Assembly: GCA_029747015.1 (NCBI GenBank)
Contig: JAKOGI010000085.1
Span: forward strand, 291,501-355,500
Origin: Carnegiea gigantea
Taxonomy: Eukaryota; Streptophyta; Magnoliopsida; Caryophyllales; Cactaceae
Length of the DNA: 64,000 nt
Reading direction: 5' to 3'
The position numbers were made by a program, and so were the translations under genes. Below, in pieces: positions 54,056 to 64,000 of the stretch (the first letter of the stretch is position 1; each line of letters starts with the position of its first letter). The notes under the pieces are model-generated. The model was not told the DNA's origin. It was given only the letters and a program-made list of their open reading frames with translations, and searched no databases.

Positions 54056-56821
54056 ATGGACCCTAACACCCCCCATTCTTTATGAGCTTTGTTACGTTAA
54101 AATTACCATAAGTGTACGGTATAGCTATAGTTAGCAACTGGCAAGCATGGGTTATATTCCACAGGGAGTTGTATTTCCAACCACCATAGTTAACTCAAGC
54201 GTATCAATCTAGGCAAGATAGAAGGTGAAGGGAAGAAGAAATAAATTATTGAAGCGAGCAAACCAAATGGAACTTAGGTTGTGATTAAACCTAAGACTAA
54301 CCAACTAATCAAGTCAAACTCTCACACTTCCACATTATGCTATTATTAAAAAATGATTGGTTGCATCATTAAAGACTTCTCAAACCCTTTCTCAAGGGTC
54401 AATAGGCTTTTAACTACCTATTTTTATGGGATTAGCTCAATTAAATTACAAGATTAATAATCCTTGATCTAGCTAAGATTTAAACTATTTTCATATCCAA
54501 ATGTTAGCTATCCTTTCTACCCACACTAAACAATCAATCTCACCTTTAGCATAAGTTAATTGCCTCAAAACATGAATAAAAGCTCTTTCAAGTATTTTAT
54601 CGAACGCCTGGTAGGCGTAACCCAAAAAAAACTCTAAATTTTAGCACAAACAAGGTGGGTAAAGACCTAAACCAAATCAATTAGCCATCAAGATGCTAAT
54701 CACAATCCAAAATAACACAATCTAACTATGAAATATTACAAAAACATAATAAACCATCATTACAACTAAACTGACATATATGAACACAAACATGAACTAG
54801 AGAGGAAATTGAAGCAAGAACATAATCTAGCAAACTAATGAGCATGAATTAACACCGAAATTAAACATTTAATTAACAACTAATCGAGCATAATCAAAAC
54901 AAGAACAAGGATATGAAATAGAGAAAGAAACGAAAGAGAAAACTTAGGCCTAATTGCTTGAAAGAGGATCCAATCTATAAGCTTGAATCAAAATCCTTCT
55001 CTAATCTAACCTAATTACCTTAATTTGTTCCCCCCTATTGGGTTTTAGAGTGGGAGGAAGAAGCCTAAATTGTGCTCCCCAAAAACCCAGAAAAAAAACC
55101 TTCCTCAAACAGAAGCCTGGCAGCAACTTTTATCGTGAAAATTGACAAAAGCATGACCGTGCTTCGACGTATGGCCAACTGTGCAAAATTTCTAACTCAA
55201 AATGCACGGCCGTGCAAAATCGCGAGGCCGACTATACACTTATGTAGGAACTTTCCGCCTTCAGTGCATGACCATGCATAATCTGCACACCTGGTCATGC
55301 ACTTTCTCAACTCAAATTGTGATTCTGCATGGCCATGTAGAGGCTTTTACTTCAATTATTTAAGCTTTGAACCCTTGTATCGACTCTCAAACGTCTTCCC
55401 TTGGAGAAACATTGCTTTTTTGCTTATCTATGAGTTGATTGCTGCAAAAATCCTTCTAATTTGGACTAACATACCTACAAAAGGTGAATTAGTCCAAATA
55501 AGAAAGTTATGAACAAACAGAAGCACATATGATCAAATCTTCCACTAAATTAATGAAATTAATGGGGAAAATTGGTGAATTAAGGGGTCAAAATAGCAAA
55601 ATTAGATATTTATCAAGCTTGCTTGAGGGTGACAATTCACCCCAACTTGGGGGCAATAGTAGCCTGATTCCCGCACATAATCCCCATATGTCTTACCCCC
55701 CATATCCACGACAAAAACCACAACCTAACTCGAGGGTTCCAAGTGGTTCAAGTCAAAATCCTTGAAGTTATCCTCCACCATATTACTCCCAGCACATAAC
55801 AAATCTCAAAATGTGCACAGTACTAAGCACCCATATTACTCTTTATACTAGCCTCCACTACCTCCTAACCTAAACTACCTTTCTGTGGGGAGCAACTCCA
55901 CCCCCTTGTCCATCCCAACTAGATCAATGGTTGGGGTAAGGCACTTTGAGACAAATATTGAGCTCAGTATTGATGGGTAGGATGTGGAGGAAGTAGTGGT
56001 GGACGTAGTTCTTGGTTTAAAAAAGTGGACAATTGACGAAGATCAATGGCTAATATAGGCTTGGATTAATGTAGGTACATATGCCATTGTCGGGGCTGAT
56101 AAAAAGAAGTGTGGCTTCTCGGTTAGGGTGGCCTCGAATTTTAATGACACAAGGGACATTGGCACATACTTCAAATACATGTAATAGCTGATGGCTTCGA
56201 TCCAACCCATTAGTTAATAAGTGGACATGTATTATATTGGGAGTAGAATGTAATAATCAAAAGTGGGTGGAATGATGCTAATATTCTAGAAGAGGCCCAT
56301 AGGTTGTACAAAATGGGTATGGGAAAGAAGTTTGACTTGGATCATTGGTCTGATAAGCTCAAGGACTAACCCAAATGGAAGATGATATGTGACTCACCTA
56401 AGTCAGGGTTAGGATTGTCAAAAAGGTCTATTCCCTGCATCGAAGAGCCAGGAGATGAAGGTTAGGTGGGAGTGAAAGACACGAGGGGAGGAAAGCTGCG
56501 AAGAGGAGGTTCAAAGAAAAGGGTAGCAACACCATTATTGATTTAGTCACTACTCAGTTGCAGGAGTTGAATAATAGCAATAGTGATATGAGTCAGATGT
56601 TCAAAGATTTCGTTATAACAGCGAAAGAAGAAAAAGCTCATAAGATGATGCTGAGGGAACAAAAGGTAAGTGTCCCTGAGAATAGAATAATGATGATGGA
56701 CACCTCAATGATGACTCCTAAACAAGCTGCTTATTATGAGCAAAGGAGAGCAGAAATCATGCAAACAAGATTAGGGCATTCATTATCAACTCAACATATG
56801 TCTCCCTTACCCCCATTATAG
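54056..56821 (+). pseudogene. Myb/SANT-like ORF of PIF/Harbinger, interrupted by a solo LTR
   Basis: The ATG at 54056 starts a short MDPNTP N-terminus that is cut at 54089 by the solo LTR and resumes at 55621 (SLLEGDNSPQLGG). A Pro/Tyr/Gln-rich segment follows, then a SANT-like region near 56020-56160 (KKWTIDEDQWLI, AWINVGTYAIVG), the segment GKKFDLDHWSDKLKD near 56325 and a Lys/Glu-rich helical C-terminus at 56558-56821. The protein is thought to help the transposase bind the element ends. Many stops and shifts: at least one base has been gained or lost in the C run at 54065-54075. Confidence 0.75.
54090..55615 (-). repeat. Solo LTR (Gypsy-type), minus strand, with target duplication
   Basis: On the minus strand it starts TGATAAATATCTAATTTTGC and ends GTAACA, with the CCCTGTGGAATATAACCC-like block near its 3' end that many plant Gypsy LTRs carry before the primer site. 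The target duplication AGCTT is perfect (54085-54089 and 55616-55620). No primer site or internal sequence follows, so the element was reduced by LTR-LTR recombination. It lies in the first codons of the Harbinger Myb-like ORF, dating it after that transposon. Confidence 0.9.
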
Positions 56822-56992
56822 ATTGCAAGTTCATCTTAGGTTGTAAGATCTTACTATGTAACTTTTATTTACCATATTTTGTCTTAGACGTGAATTGGTG
56901 TAATCATGTTTTGATATGTATTTATAAAAATAGGCATGCCTATTGTTCAATCAAATGATTACTCTTCTATACAATAACGTTTAATTATTATT

Positions 56993-58318
56993 ATGTTGCA
57001 CAGGCCGTTTGTAATGAATAATTTCAATGTTGAAAAGCTGCCCATTGAGGAAGGATCATCCTCCAAATCCTCCTCATCTTCATCAGATGACGATATCATG
57101 TTACTTGTTATGGGGGTTTTCCTCCAACATCAAGAACATGTGCGAAAACAAATGATGTTCCTTGTCCAACTTAGAGAAGCGGTAAAAGCACTGGCACCTT
57201 CGATATCTAGGCCTCGGGTGAAGAAAAGATGTATTAAGAGAGATAGAGAAGCTGCCAATGACAGTTTAGACAAAGACTACTTCGCAAAAGATTCAATGTA
57301 CAATGAACATCATTTTCATTGTAGATTTAAAATGTGGAGGCACTTATGTCTCCCAATTGTGGAACCACTTGGCAATCATTCATAGTCCTTTCAGGTGAGG
57401 TACAATGCGACCGAAAAGCATGGGTTGACGCCATTAATCAAGTGTGTCGTAGCCATGCCAATGCTTACGAATGATATAGCGGGCAACTATGTTGACGAGT
57501 ACTTAAAGATTGGTGTAAGCACTACATTAGAATGGATGAAAAGGTTTGCCTTAGGTGTTGTTGAGGTATTCGGGGAAGAGTACTTAAGAAAACCGAATCA
57601 AGCTAATGTTGATCACTTACTGCAAGTTGCTGAAGCCCATGATTTTTCCGGTATATTGGAAAGCATCGATTGCATGCAATGGGAGTGGATGAATTGTCCA
57701 GGGGCTTGGAAGACATCATCTCGAAAGAAACTTTATAAGGTGCCAACTATCATTCTTGAAATCATTGCATCATACGATCTTAAGATATAGCATGCGCTCT
57801 CCGGTTTGCCTAGAAGCCTCAATGACATAAACGGCCTTAACTGCTCATCGGCTTTTCAAGAGTCGTATGAGGATCGGACTCCTAAATATGAGTATGTCAT
57901 CAATGAGCATGAGTACAAGATAGGACATTATCTTTCGGATAGAATTTTATCCAAAATGGGTGACATTTATTAAAACTATCCCACTTCTCTAAGGGTCAAA
58001 GAAAAACTCTTCGCAGAACGTCAAGAGTCGGTTATGAAGGATATTGAATGAGCCTTCGGTGTGTTACAAGCTCGATTTGCAATTGCTCGTGGCCTTGCTC
58101 GTCTTATGGATGAAAAAGAAATTGGTGTTATAATGAGAGCATGTATGATACTCTATAACATGATTATGGAGGATAAGCGGGATAACTATGAGTTTGCATT
58201 TGACTACGAAGTTATCAAAGGTGTTGCCTCGGAGCTGATTGTTAACCACAACCACTCTCCATGCTATGAGACATACTTCAAAGACCGAAAGAAATTTGCG
58301 ACCCCAACACACATGTAG
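56993..58318 (+). pseudogene. PIF/Harbinger DDE transposase
   Basis: One frame runs throughout, broken by four in-frame stops: TAG at 57383, TAG at 57788, TAA near 57971 and TGA near 58049. The N-terminal part has a Ser/Asp-rich stretch and a DNA-binding-like region. The catalytic part shows ILESIDCMQWEWMNCP (first Asp, near 57668), SLNDINGLN (second Asp) and KDIE next to AFGVLQARFAI (third acidic residue, split from it by TGA). GVSTTLEWMKRFALGVVEVF and EEYLRKPNQANVDHLLQVAE are hallmarks of the plant Harbinger family (Pfam Plant_tran). It would cut and rejoin element ends. The stops fit TGG-to-TAG and CGA-to-TGA changes. Confidence 0.9.
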
Positions 58319-58835
58319 GTCTCCAAGGGGACTTAGTTGCGGAAAATGGAAGCAAAATTTGGGGCGAGGGTAGACATGATAGTTGAATGATCCTCATATT
58401 GTAATTTTTTTAAATGTTGTAATATTGTAATTTTTTTGTCGAATGGTAATCAATGTATTTTTTATTTATTATCGAACTCTTGTAAAATTTATATTCAATC
58501 ACGTGTGATTTTTTTAAAAATTCAAATTCTTGTGCTATGTTTTTCTTAAAAAAATTAAACCCTTTAATTAGTTGTGTTATCAAATTATTATGTGCAAATT
58601 ATTTTTCACAAAGAAATAAAGTCAAATAACAAAGCAAAATATAAAAGCTAAACTAATCAAATATAATTAAGTGTGGGATCTATATGTATTATTTTATTTG
58701 ATGAGCCAAAAAGTGGTAAGCCTTCTATTGGAGAAAAGGAGGCTTATGAGCAAAAAAGCTAGCTTAAAAGCTAATGTGGTAGAGGTAAGCCCTCACTGGT
58801 GGACCAAAAACAAGGCTCACTATTAGGAGTGCTCT
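58319..58835. other. 3' end of the Harbinger element
   Basis: Noncoding. The last 150 bases are rich in short AAGCC/GGCTTA motifs in both orientations, as is common in the subterminal parts of Harbinger elements. Confidence 0.5.
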
Positions 58836-58902
58836 CAATGGAAGGTAGATGGTCCACTCATTGGGGTTCACTTCAAGTCAAGTTAGCTTTAGGCTGGATT
58901 AA

Positions 58903-59164
58903 GGTCTTATACTCTTTGACTTATTTTTTGAAAAATAAGTTTAGATAAGTTTAATTCAAAATAAGTCAGAATAAATACAGTAAATAAGTTCAGAATAAGT
59001 TCATAAAAAAAGTTCATAAAATTGTTCTTGATAAGTTTAGAATTAGTTCAAAATGAATACAGTAAATAAGTTCAGAATAAGTTTAATAAATAAGTTTAGA
59101 ATAAATTCAGATACGTTCAGTTCAAAATAAGTTCAAACAAAATAAGTTGAAGAGAACAGGGTCC
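58903..59164. mobile_element. MITE-like element with AATAAGTTCAGA repeats
   Basis: The left end GGTCTTATACTCTTTGACTT and the complement of the right end, GGACCCTGTTCTCTTCAACT, form an imperfect inverted repeat. The interior is built from AATAAGTTCAGAATAAG units. No coding capacity, and no target duplication found. Confidence 0.5.
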
Positions 59165-59291
59165 AAATTGATCTAATAAATGGATCACTTGGGCTTTAAG
59201 TTGATAAGATTTCCAATATAGATTTGAATTAGTTATTTTCAATTCAAAATTATCACAAAACTAGTTGATATTTAGTTCTTATAAAAGTAGC

Positions 59292-59810
59292 TGTTAGGAA
59301 TTAGAGTAAACTGATAGCATAAGCGTTAGGATGAACAATGATATTCAAAAGTAAACAACGATAACAAGAACAATACAGAACATAGATTTATGTGGAAACC
59401 CATTGCAGGAAAAATCACGGATGGCAACGAGAACAAACAATCCACTATAAGAGAGTGAGTACAATGCGATCACAATCACAACGAGTGATTCGATCAAGCA
59501 ACCAGATTACAATCTCTCTTATAATCTCTCTCAAAAACACTCTCAACCTCTCTCACAAATCTAAGATAGTGGAAATAGAATATTCTATAAGTAATTCTTA
59601 CTGGTCTGGGATTCAGGGATGATTATTAGAGCCTAGGCAATGACCTTTAAATAGGGTTTAGAGGTATAAGGATGCCCCCCTCCAAAAAAAAACCTAGGAG
59701 CAACCCTAGCCGTCAAGACGACGAAACTCTAGCACTCACAGTCCGTAGGCCAAACTCTTTGAAGCCTGTGGTGGATGTACGGAGCTGATTTTGGGTCATT
59801 AAACCCAACA
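59292..59810 (-). repeat. 3' LTR of the gag-protease element
   Basis: 519 bp; matches 61247-61771. The adjoining complement of ATCTTCACCTTGG is the plus-strand primer (AAGGTGAAGAT). Confidence 0.92.
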
Positions 59811-59989
59811 ATCTTCACCTTGGACCAAAATCACCAACACCAACTCTTCCAGACGGTCATAGCACCTTGAAGGGTATTTAAGCGATCTGAACGCCGGTTG
59901 AGTTCAAGTGATACTTAAACTTAGCTTTGGGAGATGACTTGTATGAACCTTTCTTTATATAATCTGTCATAGTAGACGCCTACAAGACA

Positions 59990-61221
59990 TAGAGGCTTCC
60001 TTACCTCAAACCCTTCAATAGAATCCGACTGCCCTTCGAAACCTTCAGAACTCCACCTTCAGCTGAATGTTTGCACCCCTTGGATTCAAGGGTGCCTAAA
60101 AAGATGAGGTTATGCTTCAAGTCAGGAATGTGACAAGCATTCGATAAAGTCTTGATAACATCATTAAGGGTCTTGATTTTAACAGTACCTATGGCAGTTA
60201 CATTACAGTGGGTATTATTGCCCATGTGAACAACAATTGAGTCAACTAGATCATATGTTGAAAACCAATCCTTATGATGACACATATGATAGGTACACCT
60301 AGAATCAAGAATCCAATCAGAATCACTTGCTCTTTCAACAGAGGTAGCAAGCAAAATGTCACCATCTGAATCAGATTCAGCAAACGAAGTTCCAGCGGGC
60401 TCATAAGAATTATATTCTTCTTTCTCCCTCTTGTTTTACAGTTGTTAACAGTTAGCAACAATATGACCCAATTTATCACAGTAATTGCAGGTCTTACCAA
60501 TGTGAGAATTTTTAGGATTAGAACGGTTCTTACGCCTATTACCGTTCTCCTTTTCAGTTGTTTTACCTCTTACTACTAATTCCTCAGTAGAATCAGCATG
60601 CATGTCAAGATTAAATTTCTCCTTAGACAACATGTTTGACTTAACATCCTCAAACGATATAGTATCAGAATTACTATATAACATGATCTTCTTAAAGTGT
60701 TTATATGAAGGGGATAGAGATACAACTAACAAAATAGTCTTATCCTGATCCTTAATTTTCACATCTAAACTTTAAAGGTCAACAATAATTGAATTGAAAT
60801 TATTTAGATGTTTTTGAACAGGAGTACCTTCTGCCATTCTGAAAGTATATAACCTTTCCTTAAATTGGATCTTGTTGGCGAGACTCTTCGTCATGTAGAG
60901 TTCCTCCAGCCGAACTCAAAGACCCATCACGGTTGTCTTATTAAGTACCTCTCACAAGACATGTAGTGCCAAGCATAACTGTATGGCAGAAAGTGCCTTC
61001 AGCTCCAGTTCCTCCCATTCATTGTTCGTCAAAGAACCACACTTCTTCTTTTACTGCTCCGCCCATTGTTCGTCTGTCATTGTACTGGGCTTCGTATAAG
61101 GTCCTGAAAGAACCTTCCACAATCCATGCTGGATGAGAACCGCTCTCATCTGCACCTTCCAGAGATTAAAACTAATCTCCCCATCAAACTTCTGAATATC
61201 AACGTTCATCATTGAAGACAT
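59990..61221 (-). pseudogene. gag and protease of the small Copia derivative
   Basis: The minus-strand ATG complementary to 61219-61221 starts MSSMMNVDIQKFDGEISF, then LWKVQMRAVLIQHGLWKVL typical of Copia gag. After several stops the capsid continues (LSPSYKHFKKIMLYSNSD, near 60730-60670), then an intact knuckle (CNYCDKLGHIVANC, near 60480). The protease site reads WILDSRCTYHMC, with the catalytic-loop Gly replaced by Arg. It ends near 60001, at the start of the pre-integrase domain. The element jumps from there to its 3' purine tract. Confidence 0.87.
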
Positions 61222-61231
61222 CCTAAACCAG

Positions 61232-61244
61232 GGCTCTGATACCA
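61232..61244 (-). other. Primer binding site of the gag-protease element
   Basis: The complement reads TGGTATCAGAGCC, perfect, two bases from the LTR. Confidence 0.93.
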
Positions 61245-61246
61245 CC

Positions 61247-61771
61247 TGTTAGGAATTAGAGCAAACTAATAGCGGAAGTGTTAGGATAAACAATGATATT
61301 CAAAAGTAAACAACGATAACAAGAACAATAAAGAACACATATTTACGTGGAAAACCAATGTAGGAAAAACCACGGACAACGACGAGCACAGACAATCCAC
61401 TATGAAGGAGCGAGTACAATGCGATCACAATCATAACGAGTGATTCGAGCAAGCAATTATATTACAATCTCTCTTATAATCTCTCTCAAAAACACTCTCA
61501 ACCTCTGTCACAAATCTAAGATAGTGGAAACAGAATACTCTATACGTGTTTCTGACTTGTCTGGAATTCAGGAATGATTATTAGAGTCTAGGCAAAGCCC
61601 TTTATATAGGGTTTAGAGGTATAAAGATGCCAAAAAAGAAAAAAAAAGAAACTCTTAGGAGCAACCCTAACCATCAAGACAACGAAACCCTAGCCGCCAC
61701 AGTCCGTAGTCCAAACTCCTTGAAGCCCGTGGTGGATCTGTGGAGCTGATTTTGGGCCATTAAACCCAACA
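61247..61771 (-). repeat. 5' LTR of the gag-protease element
   Basis: 525 bp with TGTTAGG and CCAACA-type ends, followed by GTAGC. Confidence 0.92.
61601..61608 (-). promoter_or_regulatory. TATA box in LTR
   Basis: Minus-strand TATATAAA in the LTR; the 3' LTR has a mutated version (TATTTAAA). Confidence 0.6.
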
Positions 61772-61776
61772 GTAGC

Positions 61777-63100
61777 AATTTTCTAGGAAGATTCAAATTT
61801 GGATTAGTTAGATGCATGAAGGATTGGTAAGCTGATTATGCTCCCTAGAATATATAGCATGAGCTATGTTAGCTAAACATATAATAATTGGGATTAACTT
61901 CACTAGTCTTATGATTTCATGCTCTACAATGCACACATTGTCTAATCTATAACAACAACTACAAATATTTCTCCTCTATATGTGGCTACAACTCTTGTTT
62001 GATGTGGAAACATCCAACTGTAGGCCACTTCACCCCTGAGAGTAACGATACAGGCTTGTCACCTATCACCACATGTAATATTTGTTATGAAGTTCACTTC
62101 TCAATATACTTTATTATATTTAGTTTTGTAAAATATTTTTTTCAGTTACAAATAATATAAAAGGATTATTAGTAAAGAATGCTTTGTTCATGAGCCAAAA
62201 TTGCTTGTTCATGAGCCTCCTTCACTAATACTCAAGCCACTTTAAAAACTCAACCAAACACATAAGAGTGACACTAATTGCAAAGAGAAAAAAGAGCTTT
62301 CTCCTATGGATGGGATGTTAACTTCTGAAACAAAGCAGTATACAATCTCCAATAACTCCTTCTAGATATCAATACAATGCTAGCTGTTATCTTGCACAAA
62401 CAGCAAAGCTTGCTCCAAGACAACGAGCTCAGCAAGGAAAGAATACATTCGATATATTACATTTTTGGGAGCACATACTCTTAAAAATCACATCAGCAAA
62501 AATATATTAAAAAATTAATATGTAATGAATACACATGTGAAAAATATATATACGTAGACAATGAGAGTGTATGCTCCCAAGAGCATATAAGAAATTGTCT
62601 CTTCCATGATCCATCCATGATCAAAGTAACCTTTGGTGGTGCATATACCCCCACCCCAAAAGAAAATGAGATCCAGTATAGCCCAAGTGCCCTATGAAGG
62701 TATTGGGAACTCTTATGTTTGCACCTTACAATTCTCAGCCTGGTCATTTAAACATGACGTTCCTAGGCTTGAGAGAAGATCCGAAATGCTACTTCTAAAC
62801 TAAAAATCTTACTTCAAAACAACACTGATTCCGTAAGCACCAAATGCTCCACAAGACATAAGTAAATTGTCCCAAAGGAAGTCTAAATAGATCCTTAAAT
62901 GTCGTAACCATATATTCATTGGAAGTTGCTGTAATGCTGTCCGATTTGGACACATAACCCCCAAGTTTGTGGTTAGCCCAAAATGCTATGTAAACTAGCA
63001 ATCCCTTAAGAGATGTTCTCATGATTCTTTAGTCTAATACTCTGATAACAAAAGGGGAACTAAGTCTAAAAGCTATTTCACAGATTTTTTACTCTGCACC
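61777..63100. other. Anonymous DNA, no supported gene
   Basis: Continues the sequence interrupted at 59291. Open frames of 75-84 codons on the minus strand (62493-62747, 62795-63022) show no clear family. The second contains VLWSIWCLRNQCCFE, slightly like the RNase H-linked tail of plant LINEs, but the evidence is thin. Confidence 0.35.
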
Positions 63101-63106
63101 AGAAGA

Positions 63107-63720
63107 CCTTTTTTTTTTGGTAGAAAGGTAATGCAAATTTATTAAAGGAAATGAAAAAAGTACAAATTGCAAATGTCTTCACATCTGCAAGTATTGACCA
63201 AAAAGACACATTGACCTTACAACAGAGCAAATTACAACCCCAGTTAATATTGTGTTGGCAAACAACACACCTCTTAAAACGCAATTTGTCTTCCAAGCTT
63301 GACACTTCAAAATTCCTCGTAGTTCCTTAGGCCTTAATGAGAGTGTCATGATCAAGTTTGTTCCAATAATTGTGAAGCCAATTCTTAAATTTCTTCCCAT
63401 TCTTGTTGTCTTCCCTGCACCAAATAATAGGGCGAGAGATTAATGATTTAAATTTATACCTATTTCCAAGTGTTATTGATTCTTGTGTTTGCTGCACTAA
63501 GCTCTTTTTTCCTCATAGCCTCGTTTTCTTAGTCCTTTGGCACTTCCGCATTTTCTACCTGTTGTATGATTTTGCTTTGAACTGGATGACATTAATTGTA
63601 TGATGCTCTTAGTTGTCCTCACAAACAGCATGCCCTTGTGGGATTGGTGAGTTGGTATGTGGTACACAACAATTATGTACATCATTGAGTATTTGTTGAA
63701 GGCCTCGACCATTTTTCATT
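63107..63720 (-). mobile_element. Possible LINE or SINE 3' end, minus strand
   Basis: A run of T residues at 63108-63117 followed by GGTAGAAAGGTAATGCAAAT resembles the poly(A)-adjacent end of a plant retroposon in reverse. Minus-strand frames at 63078-63400 contain a Cys-rich segment loosely like the zinc-binding region of LINE reverse transcriptases. No target duplication identified. Confidence 0.25.
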
Positions 63721-64000
63721 GCTCTAGCATTCTATGAGTTGCTTGTGACAGCCGAAGAGATCTCAATAAACACCTTTGTGCAAGCGCTAAGTTTTGCATG
63801 GAGGGTAGTGGCTATGTAGAATCCCCCATGTGCCCCATGACCGCAAACTATTTGTGGACTGGTGGGAATACCAGCATTAAAGTCTATTTGTCTAACTTTC
63901 TACCTCTTCCTCCTCCATCCCTACACCTCTCCACTTCTCAACTCCAACCAACTCAACTGCACGCTTAGATTGTGCATTGTTACACTGTTTCGACCACCTC
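63721..64000. other. Unassigned window end
   Basis: No gene or repeat recognised. The last 100 bases are CT-rich. Confidence 0.4.

Larger units (their letters stand above)
52346..58835 (+). mobile_element. PIF/Harbinger transposon, decayed
   Basis: Two ORFs in the same orientation, a Myb-like protein and a DDE transposase, are typical of plant PIF/Harbinger elements. Candidate ends are AGAGCATGTGCAAT on the left, preceded by TTA (52343-52345), and the complement of ATTAGGAGTGCTCT on the right, an imperfect inverted repeat. The right flank is CAA rather than TTA, so the 3-bp duplication is not preserved or the end is misplaced. The 1526-bp solo LTR at 54090-55615 enlarges it; without it the element would be about 5.0 kb. 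Confidence 0.78.
59292..61771 (-). mobile_element. Ty1/Copia derivative with gag and protease only
   Basis: 2480 bp with LTRs of 519 and 525 bp and a perfect duplication GTAGC (59287-59291 and 61772-61776). The initiator-Met primer site adjoins the right LTR, so it runs right to left. The 1436-bp interior holds gag, a knuckle, the protease site and the start of the pre-integrase region. Integrase, RT and RNase H are absent. Either an internal deletion during replication or a non-autonomous lineage would explain it. Confidence 0.92.

Overview
The window is nuclear DNA from a flowering plant, most likely a eudicot. It is AT-rich and dominated by nested LTR retrotransposons, with a DNA transposon, MITE-like elements, one recognisable host gene with an intron, and no bacterial-style operons. 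I cannot name the species from sequence alone.

Layout. 1-14969: a tandem, rearranged array of an Athila-like Ty3/Gypsy element (LTR about 2.47 kb, tRNA-Asp-type primer site), inserted into a minus-strand Ty1/Copia element whose 5' part and LTR survive at 14970-18049. 18142-23247: a decayed plus-strand Copia element, followed by a (TA)n tract. 23605-33507: a second plus-strand Copia element with short LTRs, split by a minus-strand element at 24993-29834 that encodes only gag and has a perfect AAGGG target-site duplication (TSD). 34185-35779: the one convincing host gene, a two-exon arginine-rich tandem CCCH zinc-finger protein of the plant TZF4/SOMNUS-like type, with a TATA box. 38089-48057: a 10-kb SIRE/Maximus-like Copia element (TSD GAAAA) with gag, protease, integrase, a deleted reverse transcriptase, the end of RNase H, and a large extra 3' ORF in the env-like position. 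48063-52345: mostly anonymous DNA with a (TA)n tract, a MITE-like element and a probable solo LTR related to the LTR at 17403-18049. 52346-58835: a decayed PIF/Harbinger element with a Myb-like ORF and a DDE transposase ORF; a solo LTR (54090-55615, TSD AGCTT) sits inside the start of its Myb-like ORF. 59292-61771: a small minus-strand Copia derivative with gag and protease only (TSD GTAGC). 61777-64000: nothing firmly identifiable, with a possible LINE 3' end.

How it fits together. None of the transposon genes looks functional: they carry in-frame stops, frameshifts and internal deletions, and many lesions are C:G to T:A changes as expected in methylated repeats. Three elements lack most or all of reverse transcriptase yet have both LTRs and perfect TSDs, so they either moved with proteins supplied by relatives or were deleted after insertion. 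The zinc-finger gene sits in about 4.6 kb of DNA without a long retrotransposon and appears intact.
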